A DNA stretch of 36,237 bases from Candidatus Thermoflexus sinensis (GTDB lineage: Bacteria > Chloroflexota > Anaerolineae > Thermoflexales > Thermoflexaceae): the NCBI GenBank assembly GCA_016842045.1, contig JAEVEY010000066.1:19314-55550 (forward strand), in the 5' to 3' direction. Below are positions 1 through 6,585 of this stretch, piece by piece (the stretch's first letter is position 1; every line of letters begins with the position of its first letter). The notes under the pieces were generated by a model, which worked only from the letters and a program-made list of their open reading frames with translations, was not told where the DNA came from and did no database searches. Both the position numbers and the translations under genes were made by a program.

Positions 1-62
1 TGGATCCCGCCTCCAGACCTCCATGACAAACCAACTGCATGAACCAGCACGCCCGCTATCCG

Positions 63-863
63 TTAATATTCCCGGGAAGGAGGATGCGCCTCGAGCTCAG
101 CGAAGGCCTCGCGGATCATCGCCTCCGGATCCGCGGGCCCTTCCCCTTTTTGAAGCCATAGCAGGAACTCGATGTTGCCGGCCGGCCCGAGCAGCGGCGA
201 GGGGATCAGCCCTCGGGGCCACCAGCCATGGTCCATGCTCCACTCCAGCAATGTTCGTAACACCCGCCCATGAACCGCGCGATCCCGCACGACACCCCGC
301 TTCACCTCAGAACGCCCGGCCTCAAACTGAGGTTTCACCAGGACGATCGTATGTCCCTCCGGGACCAGCCAGCGATGCGCGTTGGGGAGGATCAGTCGGA
401 CAGAGATGAAAGAGACGTCGATCGTCACTAAGTGGATCGGCTCCGGGAGCGAGGTCAGGTAACGGGCATTGGTTCGCTCCATGAGGATCACACGGGGGTC
501 CTGGCGCAATCGCAGGTCCAGGAGACCGTAGCCCACGTCGATGGCGTAAACCCGGGCGGCGCCGTGCTGAAGCAGGCAATCGGTGAATCCCCCCGTGGAA
601 GCGCCGACATCCGCGCAAACGGCTCCCCGGACTGGAACCGGGAAGCGGGCCAGGGCCGCGGCCAGCTTGAGGCCGCCCCGGCTCACATAGGGGAGAGGCT
701 CTGTCACGGTGATCGGCGCATCCACGGGAACCAGGGTTCCCGGCTTATCCACAACCCGATCTCCGATCCGCACCCGGCCCGCGCGAATCAACCGCTGGGC
801 GCGCTCCCGGCTCTCCGCCAACCCCCGCTCCACCAGGAGCAGATCCAGACGAACACGAGACAT
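63..863 (-). CDS. tlyA: TlyA-family rRNA 2'-O-methyltransferase (S4 + FtsJ-like)
   Basis: A 266-residue protein, the usual length for the TlyA/hemolysin A family. An S4 RNA-binding domain covers about residues 4-65, opening with [19 protein letters not shown] Rossmann methyltransferase domain follows, with the SAM-binding loop [11 protein letters not shown] at 85-95, DVSFIS at 149-154 and KPQFE at 177-181. K66 in SRGGLKL and K177 fit the catalytic lysines of this fold. Family members 2'-O-methylate cytidines in 16S and/or 23S rRNA, and some are annotated as hemolysins. The gene reads leftward and is divergent from the next gene. The 62 bases beyond its stop show nothing recognisable. The family call is firm; the exact target nucleotide cannot be read from sequence. 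Confidence 0.93.
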   Translation of the reverse strand: MSRVRLDLLLVERGLAESRERAQRLIRAGRVRIGDRVVDKPGTLVPVDAPITVTEPLPYVSRGGLKLAAALARFPVPVRGAVCADVGASTGGFTDCLLQHGAARVYAIDVGYGLLDLRLRQDPRVILMERTNARYLTSLPEPIHLVTIDVSFISVRLILPNAHRWLVPEGHTIVLVKPQFEAGRSEVKRGVVRDRAVHGRVLRTLLEWSMDHGWWPRGLIPSPLLGPAGNIEFLLWLQKGEGPADPEAMIREAFAELEAHPPSREY

Positions 864-908
864 CGAAGCCTCTGCTCTCCGCGATCCTTTCCGCAGGGAT
901 GGATCGCT

Positions 909-931
909 GGTTGAGTTATTTTAACTCAGCC
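909..931. promoter_or_regulatory. Hairpin/palindrome between divergent genes
   Basis: GGTTGAGTTA and TAACTCAGCC form 10-bp arms (one G-T pair) around a 3-nt spacer, 45 bp upstream of the leftward tlyA start. It is AT-rich compared with its surroundings and could be an operator for the divergent promoters. No function is shown by the sequence itself. Confidence 0.35.
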
Positions 932-965
932 TGCCCCCTCTCTTCCAGGAGAGCCCTGCCCCGTC

Positions 966-1050
966 CGGGGCTTTTCCGTCATCAGACCGTTCGGGTTCAG
1001 CGGCATGACCCAAAGGGCCGTGGGGAAAAGGGGAAGATGAAAAAGCCCTG
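966..1050. repeat. Short inverted-repeat element, CAGGGCTTTT family, copy 1
   Basis: An 85-bp element whose left end CGGGGCTTTTCCGTCATCA is matched in inverted form by the right end (AAAAGCCCTG at 1041-1050). The first 17 bases after its second position (GGGCTTTTCCGTCATCA) are identical to the left end of the element at 30701-30821. Inside it are CCCAAAGGGCC and GTGGGG, a shortened form of the hairpin core seen in the larger elements at 5243 and 36046. It codes for nothing and looks like a small non-autonomous element. Confidence 0.55.
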
Positions 1051-1090
1051 TTCCCTGAGCGAGGTTTATGGTGCTGAATGTCGTCCAGTT

Positions 1091-1096
1091 TATAAT
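1091..1096 (+). promoter_or_regulatory. Candidate -10 box
   Basis: A perfect TATAAT lies 29 bp upstream of the ATG at 1126. No good -35 hexamer is seen at the usual spacing, so this is only a candidate promoter for the rightward 1126-2903 gene pair. Confidence 0.35.
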
Positions 1097-1125
1097 GAAG
1101 GCAAATCCGTCATGGGGGTCAGGGA

Positions 1126-1785
1126 ATGGACCTGGGTGTGCCGATCCTGATGACCGGAGCCATCCTGGCGGTGGGATGGTTCTTCCTGGGCATGCAATGG
1201 AACGTCCATAAGGGCCAGCGTCTTTTGCGCTGGATGCGGGAGGGGCTGCCGCTGCTCAGCGAGCGAACGACGCTGGAATGGGTGGGGACGTCGCTGGTTC
1301 GGCTGAGGATGCGAGAAGCGAAAAACCCTTTCCGGGAGGTGGAGCTTCTCCTGGTTTTCGAGCCTCGCGATGTGCCCTTCCTGTGGCTGTTCTCCCGGTG
1401 GCGAGGGCGGCGGGATCTGATGATCGTGCGCGCGCGGCTCCGGCAGCCTCCCACCTTTGAGGGAGAGTGGGCCAATCCCGCGATGTGGACCGGACGGGAG
1501 ATCCTTCAGCGCATTGTCTGGAGGGAGTGGGAGGACATGGATCTGGCGGGGGGACGCCTGGCGTATCGGGGAGCCATGGCGCCGCGGGTGATCGAGGAAT
1601 GTCTGGGCGATCTAAGCCGCTGTCATCCCTATGTTGCCCGGTTATCTGTGCGGCGCACGGAGCCCCATCACCTCCAGATCCACGTGGGATTCCCGATGGA
1701 TCGGAAGATCCCGGCCCGCGAGGTCTTCCAGCAGATCCGTCGCATCGCAGAACGGGTCAGCCGGGGTTCAACAGTTCCATCGTAG
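1126..1785 (+). CDS. Unknown membrane-anchored protein
   Basis: A 219-residue protein I do not recognise. A single hydrophobic segment at about residues 5-22 suggests an N-terminal membrane anchor, leaving about 195 residues that are arginine- and tryptophan-rich and most likely cytoplasmic. No catalytic motif is evident. It lies 80 bp upstream of the WecA-like gene in the same direction, so the two may be co-transcribed. Codon use resembles its neighbours, with strong G/C at third positions, supporting a real gene. The ATG is preceded by a purine-rich GGGGGTCAGGGA stretch. Confidence 0.7.
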   Translation: MDLGVPILMTGAILAVGWFFLGMQWNVHKGQRLLRWMREGLPLLSERTTLEWVGTSLVRLRMREAKNPFREVELLLVFEPRDVPFLWLFSRWRGRRDLMIVRARLRQPPTFEGEWANPAMWTGREILQRIVWREWEDMDLAGGRLAYRGAMAPRVIEECLGDLSRCHPYVARLSVRRTEPHHLQIHVGFPMDRKIPAREVFQQIRRIAERVSRGSTVPS

Positions 1786-1865
1786 TCTGCAGGGCATGGC
1801 GCTGAAGCGTCCGGGCCCAGTGTGGAACCCGCAGTCATTCGGTCGATCATCAGAGCGGAGTGAGG

Positions 1866-2903
1866 ATGATCTTCCCTCTGGCGGCTTTGCTGGTATTCCT
1901 GATCGCATTTCTGCTTTCGTGGGGATCGGCCCCGCTAATGGCGCATTTGGGCTATCGTCTGGGGATGGTGGATCGACCGGGGGGACGTCGGCGGCATCAC
2001 GGGGAGATCCCTCGCAGCGGTGGCCTGGCGCTCTGGCTGGCCTTCGTCCTGGCGGTTCTCTTCGCGCAGATCCTCCCGATCCCCCGCTTTGATCCGAAAG
2101 AGATCATCCGTCTCGCGGGTCTGCTGTTAGGTGGAACGCTCAGTCTGATCCTGGGGCTGATCGACGATCGCCGGGAACTCCCTCCGGGGCCGCAGTTCCT
2201 CGGCCAGGCCCTGATCGCCCTTCTGGCTCTCCCCTTCCTCATTTTCATCGAATACGTCAACAACCCCCTGACCGGTCGCCCCCTTTATTTCCCACCTCCA
2301 ATTGTTGTTCTGCTGACGGTTTTCTGGCTGGTGGGGATGATGAACACGGTCAACTGGCTGGATGGAATCGATGGTCTGGCCAGCGGGGTGGTGGCCATTG
2401 TGGCGCTGGTCCTGTTTCTGCATGCGGGCTATCGCCTGGATCCGCCTCAGCACAGTGTGGCGTTGCTGCCGGCAGCCCTGGCCGGAGCCTGTCTGGGATT
2501 CCTGCCCTGGAACTGGTCGCCCGCTCGCCTGTTCCTGGGATCCTCCGGTGCCCTTTTCCTCGGCTACACCCTGGGGGTCCTGGCGATCATTGGCGGCGCG
2601 AAGGTGGCCACCGTCGTGATGGCGATGGCGCTGCCCATCGCCGATGTGGCGTGGCTGATCGCCTATCGATGGCGTCGAGGGCGACGGCCTACCCAGGGAG
2701 GGCGGGATCATCTGCATTTCCGCCTGCTGGACGCTGGATGGCCTCCTCATCGGATCCGGCTGGTTTATTACAGCTTTGCGGCGGTAGCGGGAGGGATCGC
2801 CCTGCTGATCCCTTCCGCGCTCTATAAAGCCCTGGCCCTGGCCCTGCTGGGGGGAGCGCTCCTGTGGGTGCTGCGCCAGGCCCCCCCAGAGGCTTCTCCC
2901 TGA
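1866..2903 (+). CDS. Undecaprenyl-phosphate GlcNAc-1-phosphate transferase-like (WecA/TagO/MraY superfamily)
   Basis: A 345-residue polytopic membrane protein with about ten hydrophobic helices. It has the three signatures of the glycosyltransferase-4 superfamily: DDR at 100-102, NTVNWLDGIDGL at 160-171, and HLHFRL at 282-287. These enzymes transfer a sugar-1-phosphate from a UDP-sugar to undecaprenyl phosphate on the cytoplasmic face, starting polysaccharide or teichoic-acid-like synthesis. The NxxNxxDGxDGL form and the HxHxRL-type loop fit WecA/TagO better than MraY. I chose ATG 1866 because GGAG lies 5 bp upstream; a GTG two codons earlier overlaps that ribosome binding site. Sugar specificity is not readable. 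Confidence 0.9.
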   Translation: MIFPLAALLVFLIAFLLSWGSAPLMAHLGYRLGMVDRPGGRRRHHGEIPRSGGLALWLAFVLAVLFAQILPIPRFDPKEIIRLAGLLLGGTLSLILGLIDDRRELPPGPQFLGQALIALLALPFLIFIEYVNNPLTGRPLYFPPPIVVLLTVFWLVGMMNTVNWLDGIDGLASGVVAIVALVLFLHAGYRLDPPQHSVALLPAALAGACLGFLPWNWSPARLFLGSSGALFLGYTLGVLAIIGGAKVATVVMAMALPIADVAWLIAYRWRRGRRPTQGGRDHLHFRLLDAGWPPHRIRLVYYSFAAVAGGIALLIPSALYKALALALLGGALLWVLRQAPPEASP

Positions 2904-3261
2904 AGATCGATGCGGGATGCTTCGTCGAGGGCCCAGGACCACCGTTCTCTGCCGGTGGAGGCATGCGCTCGTTCACACCCGCCAACAGGGTAAAGCCGTT
3001 ATAGAGTCTGAGGGGCGAAACGGAAGCAACCCCCATTCCTGAACCGACGGTTTTGCCTTATGGAAGAGACGAAACGGGCTGGCTGATCCCTTACCCGGGA
3101 GATGTGGGGGTGGGCGGAGCCACGACAAGCGGCCCTGCCCACCCGGCTCCCAATGCCCTTGCCCTCATGTAGGGCAAAGATTATCCTCTTGGGAAAAGGA
3201 GATCTTCAGCGGTCGGGCAGGCCGGGCCCGGCCGTCGCTCTGGAAGCGAGGAGGGCCAGAG
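2904..3261. other. 358-bp intergenic region with a foldable leader
   Basis: No credible gene is seen here. The notable content is a foldable segment at about 2990-3058 (listed separately). A second GC-rich stretch with several small self-complementary pieces (GGGCAAAG, GGCCGGGCCCGGCC) runs up to the ribosome binding site GAGGAGGG ahead of the ATG at 3262. Confidence 0.5.
2990..3058 (+). ncRNA. Candidate structured leader RNA
   Basis: GGTAAAGCCGT and ACGGTTTTGCC can form an 11-bp helix with two G-U pairs. They enclose about 46 nt that contain a second helix, GGGG to CCCC, closing the loop CGAAACGGAAGCAA. The purine-rich loops resemble riboswitch architecture, but I cannot match any known class. 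It lies about 200 nt ahead of the roadblock cluster. This is inference from base pairing only. Confidence 0.25.
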
Positions 3262-3918
3262 ATGGCCACCACGGGCAGCCTTCGGGAGATCCCACTGGCC
3301 GCGCTGATCGAGACCGGGTGTCGGTCCCGTGCATCCGCCCGGCTTCGGCTCCGGCAGGGCGAGTGGGAGGGAGAGATTTACTTCGCGGATGGCGAGATCG
3401 TCCATGCGGTCTGTGGCGATTTGAAAGGGGAGCCGGCGCTGTGGAGATTACTAAGGTGGACGGATGGGCAGTTCACCCTGGAAGATGAGGTCCGCAGCCC
3501 GGAGCGCACACTGTATCGGCCATGGAAGGAGTTGCTTTTAGAAGGCATGCAGCGGGCGACGGGCTCATCGGAGGCAACAGGTCCCTCGATTCGCTCTCCC
3601 TCCGAGATCGTCTCCCGGCTTCGCTCCATTGAGGGAGTCCTCGGGGTGGTCGTCAGCGGTCCCGATGGGGTGGTGATGGCGGCGGAGGTGCCGGAGGGGA
3701 AGGGGGAGGTGGAAGGGGCGGTGACCGTGTATCTTGCGGCCGCTGCGGAAGCCATCGCCGATCTCCTTCCCATGGGCCCCTTTGCATACGCAGTGGTTGC
3801 CGAACCCCAGCGGCGACTCCTGATCCTCCGTCACGCCCCCCTCGTGATCGGCCTGTTGCTCTCCCCTCAGGCTTCGCCGGCCCTTGTCCTCTCCGAAGCG
3901 CTCGGGCGGCTGGCGTGA
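3262..3918 (+). CDS. DUF4388 (PATAN-like) + roadblock/LC7 protein
   Basis: A 218-residue protein with two domains. Residues 1-95 look like DUF4388, the domain found at the N-terminus of PatA-type regulators: GSLREIPLAALIE, then GEIYFADGEIVHA, then ALWRLLRWTDGQFTLE. Residues about 113-215 form a roadblock/LC7 domain (SIEGVLGVVVSGPDGVVMAA, then a helix rich in Ala, then RLLILRHAPLVIGLLL). Roadblock domains dimerise and act as regulators of Ras-like GTPases; MglB of Myxococcus is the known bacterial case. It is the first gene of the 3262-6585 cluster that also encodes a second roadblock protein and a Ras-like GTPase, so a regulator or scaffold role for that GTPase is the simplest inference. The next gene starts 59 bp downstream. 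Confidence 0.82.
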   Translation: MATTGSLREIPLAALIETGCRSRASARLRLRQGEWEGEIYFADGEIVHAVCGDLKGEPALWRLLRWTDGQFTLEDEVRSPERTLYRPWKELLLEGMQRATGSSEATGPSIRSPSEIVSRLRSIEGVLGVVVSGPDGVVMAAEVPEGKGEVEGAVTVYLAAAAEAIADLLPMGPFAYAVVAEPQRRLLILRHAPLVIGLLLSPQASPALVLSEALGRLA

Positions 3919-3977
3919 AGGGATTCAGAACTGGAATGAGGCGGGAACAGGACGAAGCTCCGCAGGGGGAGGATCGC

Positions 3978-5141
3978 ATGGCGCTGGAAGAGTTATTGCG
4001 TGAAGCGAACACGATCCCCGGCGTGGAGGGGAGTTTTCTTTTGGACGAAAATGGGGTGGTCCAGGCGAGCACGTTGCCGGCGCGTTACCCGGCGGAGTCC
4101 CTGGCTTCGGCAGCCCGGATTGCCGCGCGAGCCCTGGGGGCCCTTGAGGCCTCCCGCCGTCGGGTTCAGGAGGTGGAAATGGTCTTCGCGGAAGGGCGCC
4201 TGATCCTCCGACGGATCCCGGCGGGGTATCTGGGGATCTGTTGCGCCCGTCAAATCAACCGGCCGTTGCTGGACCTCGCCCTGAACCCCGTCATTCGATC
4301 CCTGACGACGGCTTTGAAGGAGCGTCCGTCAGCGCCCCGCAGACCACGGGCATCCACACCCCGGCTTTCCACGGTGACCCAGGATCTGGTGAAGGAAGGA
4401 CAGCGCCTGGTGGAAGGGGCCCGGACTCGTGGCCTCCTCCTGCGCTTGCTGGGCAGCGCCGGCATCGCCTATCATTCCCCCTCCGCAGCCCGTTATCTGC
4501 CCGCGCCGGCCTATCTCGGGCTGGAGCTGGCGGCTCCCTCCGGACAGGGGAAGGCGGTGGGGGATTTCCTGGAGGAGCAAGGGTATGAGCCGTTCGCCCG
4601 CTTCAATGCCTTTTATGGATCCCGGCGACTTCACTTCCGCAAACCGGAGACGGGCTGGCATGTGGATGTGTTCCTGGATGCTTATGAGATGTATCATCGC
4701 GTGGAATTCACGAAGGTCCTCGCCCAGGAGGATATGACGCTGCCGCCCACCTATCTGCTCCTCTCCCGTCTGCAGGTGGTGGAGGCCAGCGAAGCGGACC
4801 TGCTGGAGATCGCGGTTCTGCTGCTGGACCATGAGGTGGTGGAAGGGGATCAGCCGGAGGCGGTGGACCTGCGGGCGATCGCGGAGCTGTGCGCGGAGGA
4901 TTGGGGCTGGTATCGGACGGCGACCATGAACCTGGAGCGGGTGGCCCGGCAGGTTGAGGGCTGGGAGGAGCCGGATCGCGGGCAGGTTCGCGAGCGCCTG
5001 GAGCGATTGCGCCGGGCGATCGAAGCAACCCCCAAGAGCCTGGGCTGGCAGATGCGCGCTCGCCTGGGGGAGGCCGTGCGCTGGTATCAGACCCCTGTCC
5101 GGATCGAGGGAGGGGCCCGGCCGGATATGGCGATCGGATGA
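3978..5141 (+). CDS. Roadblock/LC7 domain fused to a degenerate nucleotidyltransferase-like domain
   Basis: A 387-residue protein. Residues 1-115 are a roadblock/LC7 domain (MALEELLREANTIPGVEGSF, LLDENGVVQAS). After a Pro/Arg linker, residues about 150-325 resemble a nucleotidyltransferase-fold family: LLRLLGSAGIAYHSPSAARY at about 154-173, WHVDVFLDAYEMYHR at 227-241, and LLSRLQVVEASEADLLEIAV at 261-280. In active relatives the segment after the conserved Arg/Tyr carries a DIDL-type metal motif; here it reads LGLEL (180-184), so catalytic acidic residues seem lost. ATG 3978 is chosen because GGGGGAGG lies 5 bp upstream and the roadblock fold begins there; a GTG at 3915 overlapping the previous stop is the alternative. 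Assignment of the second half rests on remembered family patterns. Confidence 0.72.
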   Translation: MALEELLREANTIPGVEGSFLLDENGVVQASTLPARYPAESLASAARIAARALGALEASRRRVQEVEMVFAEGRLILRRIPAGYLGICCARQINRPLLDLALNPVIRSLTTALKERPSAPRRPRASTPRLSTVTQDLVKEGQRLVEGARTRGLLLRLLGSAGIAYHSPSAARYLPAPAYLGLELAAPSGQGKAVGDFLEEQGYEPFARFNAFYGSRRLHFRKPETGWHVDVFLDAYEMYHRVEFTKVLAQEDMTLPPTYLLLSRLQVVEASEADLLEIAVLLLDHEVVEGDQPEAVDLRAIAELCAEDWGWYRTATMNLERVARQVEGWEEPDRGQVRERLERLRRAIEATPKSLGWQMRARLGEAVRWYQTPVRIEGGARPDMAIG

Positions 5142-5440
5142 GCGCGAGAGAGGAAGCAAGCTCCGAAGGACAGCGCTCGCCTTGCAGACAACACGCGGGT
5201 AAGGAGATCAAGTAAGAAGACTACTGATGCTGCAACCAATCTTAGGAGTTACGCAGTTGGTTTTCTCCTGGGAGTTTTTGGGGGAGTCGCGCGCCTTCGG
5301 CGCGCGACTTCCCCCAAAAATATATTGATCCCCCCTCCCCACGGCCCAAAGGGCCGTGGGGAGGGGGGATAAAGGGGGGTGGGGCCATTTTACCTCTTCT
5401 CGCGACTGCGTAACTCCTACAATCTAATGGAGGGGACAGG
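5142..5440. other. Intergenic region holding a MITE-like insertion
   Basis: This 299-bp gap between the roadblock-fusion gene and the small membrane protein gene consists mostly of the element at 5243-5419. Removing that element and one copy of its duplication would leave about 116 bp, consistent with the cluster having once been more compact. Confidence 0.6.
5243..5419. mobile_element. MITE-like element with terminal inverted repeats and target duplication
   Basis: A 177-bp non-coding element bounded by perfect 15-bp inverted repeats: TAGGAGTTACGCAGT at 5243-5257 and ACTGCGTAACTCCTA at 5405-5419. It is flanked by the direct repeat CAATCT (5237-5242 and 5420-5425), the expected target-site duplication of a DNA transposition. 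Inside are two hairpins. One has 21-bp arms at 5275-5295 and 5299-5320 around GCGCGCC-TTC-GGCGCGC, with one bulge. The other has perfect 20-bp arms at 5328-5347 and 5351-5370 around an AAA loop. No transposase lies in the window, so it would have moved in trans. A second intact copy is at 36046-36187. Confidence 0.85.
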
Positions 5441-5707
5441 ATGGAATGGGAATCCTTGCGCCGCCTGGGGCAGGCCATGGGGGAGATCCTGTATGGGATG
5501 GCCCTGCACGATATGGTGCGGGCGAACCTGCGTCAGAGAGGATCCATGGAGCATCTCTTCCTGCTGATCACCTTTGGGGATCTGGTGGGCATTCCCATCA
5601 TCCCACCCTATTATTGCCTCCGCCTGCTCCCCTTCATCGTGCCCCAGATCCATTCCTGGCGTCGGCGTCTGCTCCGCGAGCGGGACCTCACCGATATGCT
5701 GTTCTGA
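5441..5707 (+). CDS. Small membrane protein of the GTPase cluster
   Basis: An 88-residue protein of unknown function. A hydrophobic middle part (about residues 37-70) with the proline-rich PIIPPYYCLRLLPF suggests a membrane hairpin or amphipathic membrane-associated segment, followed by a basic stretch (SWRRRLLRERDLTD). The start is well supported by GGAGGGG 5 bp ahead of the ATG; the MITE duplication at 5420-5425 ends only 3 bp before this ribosome binding site. The stop is 11 bp before the GTPase gene, so the two are surely co-transcribed. The likely inference is a membrane partner of the GTPase module. I have an uncertain impression that similar short proteins occur elsewhere in Chloroflexota. 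Confidence 0.8.
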   Translation: MEWESLRRLGQAMGEILYGMALHDMVRANLRQRGSMEHLFLLITFGDLVGIPIIPPYYCLRLLPFIVPQIHSWRRRLLRERDLTDMLF

Positions 5708-5718
5708 GGTGAGAGAGG

Positions 5719-6585
5719 ATGACCCCTCGCCGACGGATCCTTCTGGTGGTCGAGACCACGGATCTCCTTCGCCATGCGGCGCTCCTCGAAGCGGCGGCAT
5801 CGCGCTGGGAGGTCCTGACCCTTTCCCCGCGCGAGGTCCTCTCCGAACCGATGGAGGAACCTCTCGATGCCATCCTCGTCGCCACAGAACGTCTGCCGGA
5901 GGAGTGGCTGGAGCGCTGGAGGCGAGGAGAAGAGCGTCCCCTGCTGGTGCGCCTGAGCGACCGGGCATCCGAGGCCTGCCAGGCCTCCGAAGGGCCATGG
6001 GATTGGATCATTCCGGCCTCCCAGCCCTGGCCGGCGCTGGAGACCCTGTTCTCCGCCCCGCTCATGGACCCGAAGCCGGAGGTTCCGGTTCGGAAGGTGT
6101 TGCTCGCCGGAGAGGCGACGGTCGGCAAGACCTCCCTGGTGACGTTTTACCTGCACCGTGCCTTCGATCCCCGCCGCCGGATGACGATTGGGGTGGATAT
6201 CCATATATGTCCGGTGGAAGTCGAAGGGGTGGCCGTGCGTCTGGTGGTGTGGGATGTGGGCGGGCAACGGCGCTTCGCTGCCCTGCGGGATCTTTTCTAT
6301 CGAGGCGCCGCGGCTGGGGCCCTGGTCTTCGATCTCAGCAACCGCCTCTCGTTCTATCAGCTCCTGAACTGGTGGCAGGAGCTGCGTCACCACACTGGGT
6401 CCATGCCGATGCTCCTGGTGGGGAACAAGGCGGATCTCCCGCGGGAGGTCTCCCGCTTTGAAGCGGAATCCCTGGCCCGGGCCTGGGGCACACCGTATTT
6501 CGAGACTTCATGCGTCACGGGCACGGGGATCCCGGAGTTCTTCCGGGCGCTGGCCATGGCCGCTCTGCGCGGGGTTTCCCCCTGA
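5719..6585 (+). CDS. Ras-like small GTPase with N-terminal receiver-like domain
   Basis: A 288-residue protein. Residues 5-115 look like a flavodoxin/receiver-type alpha/beta domain (RRILLVVETTDLLRHAALLE, LDAILVATERLP), but without the clear Asp and Lys set of a working receiver. Residues 124-285 are a complete Ras-superfamily GTPase: G1 GEATVGKT at 131-138, G2 Thr in MTIGVD at about 156, G3 WDVGGQ at 178-183 with the catalytic Gln kept, G4 NKAD at 236-239, and G5 ETSCVTG at 262-268. WDVGGQ is the Arf-type form, whereas TIGVD and ETS resemble Rab. It sits 11 bp after the small membrane protein and downstream of two roadblock genes, the class of regulator that acts on such GTPases. Confidence 0.88.
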   Translation: MTPRRRILLVVETTDLLRHAALLEAAASRWEVLTLSPREVLSEPMEEPLDAILVATERLPEEWLERWRRGEERPLLVRLSDRASEACQASEGPWDWIIPASQPWPALETLFSAPLMDPKPEVPVRKVLLAGEATVGKTSLVTFYLHRAFDPRRRMTIGVDIHICPVEVEGVAVRLVVWDVGGQRRFAALRDLFYRGAAAGALVFDLSNRLSFYQLLNWWQELRHHTGSMPMLLVGNKADLPREVSRFEAESLARAWGTPYFETSCVTGTGIPEFFRALAMAALRGVSP

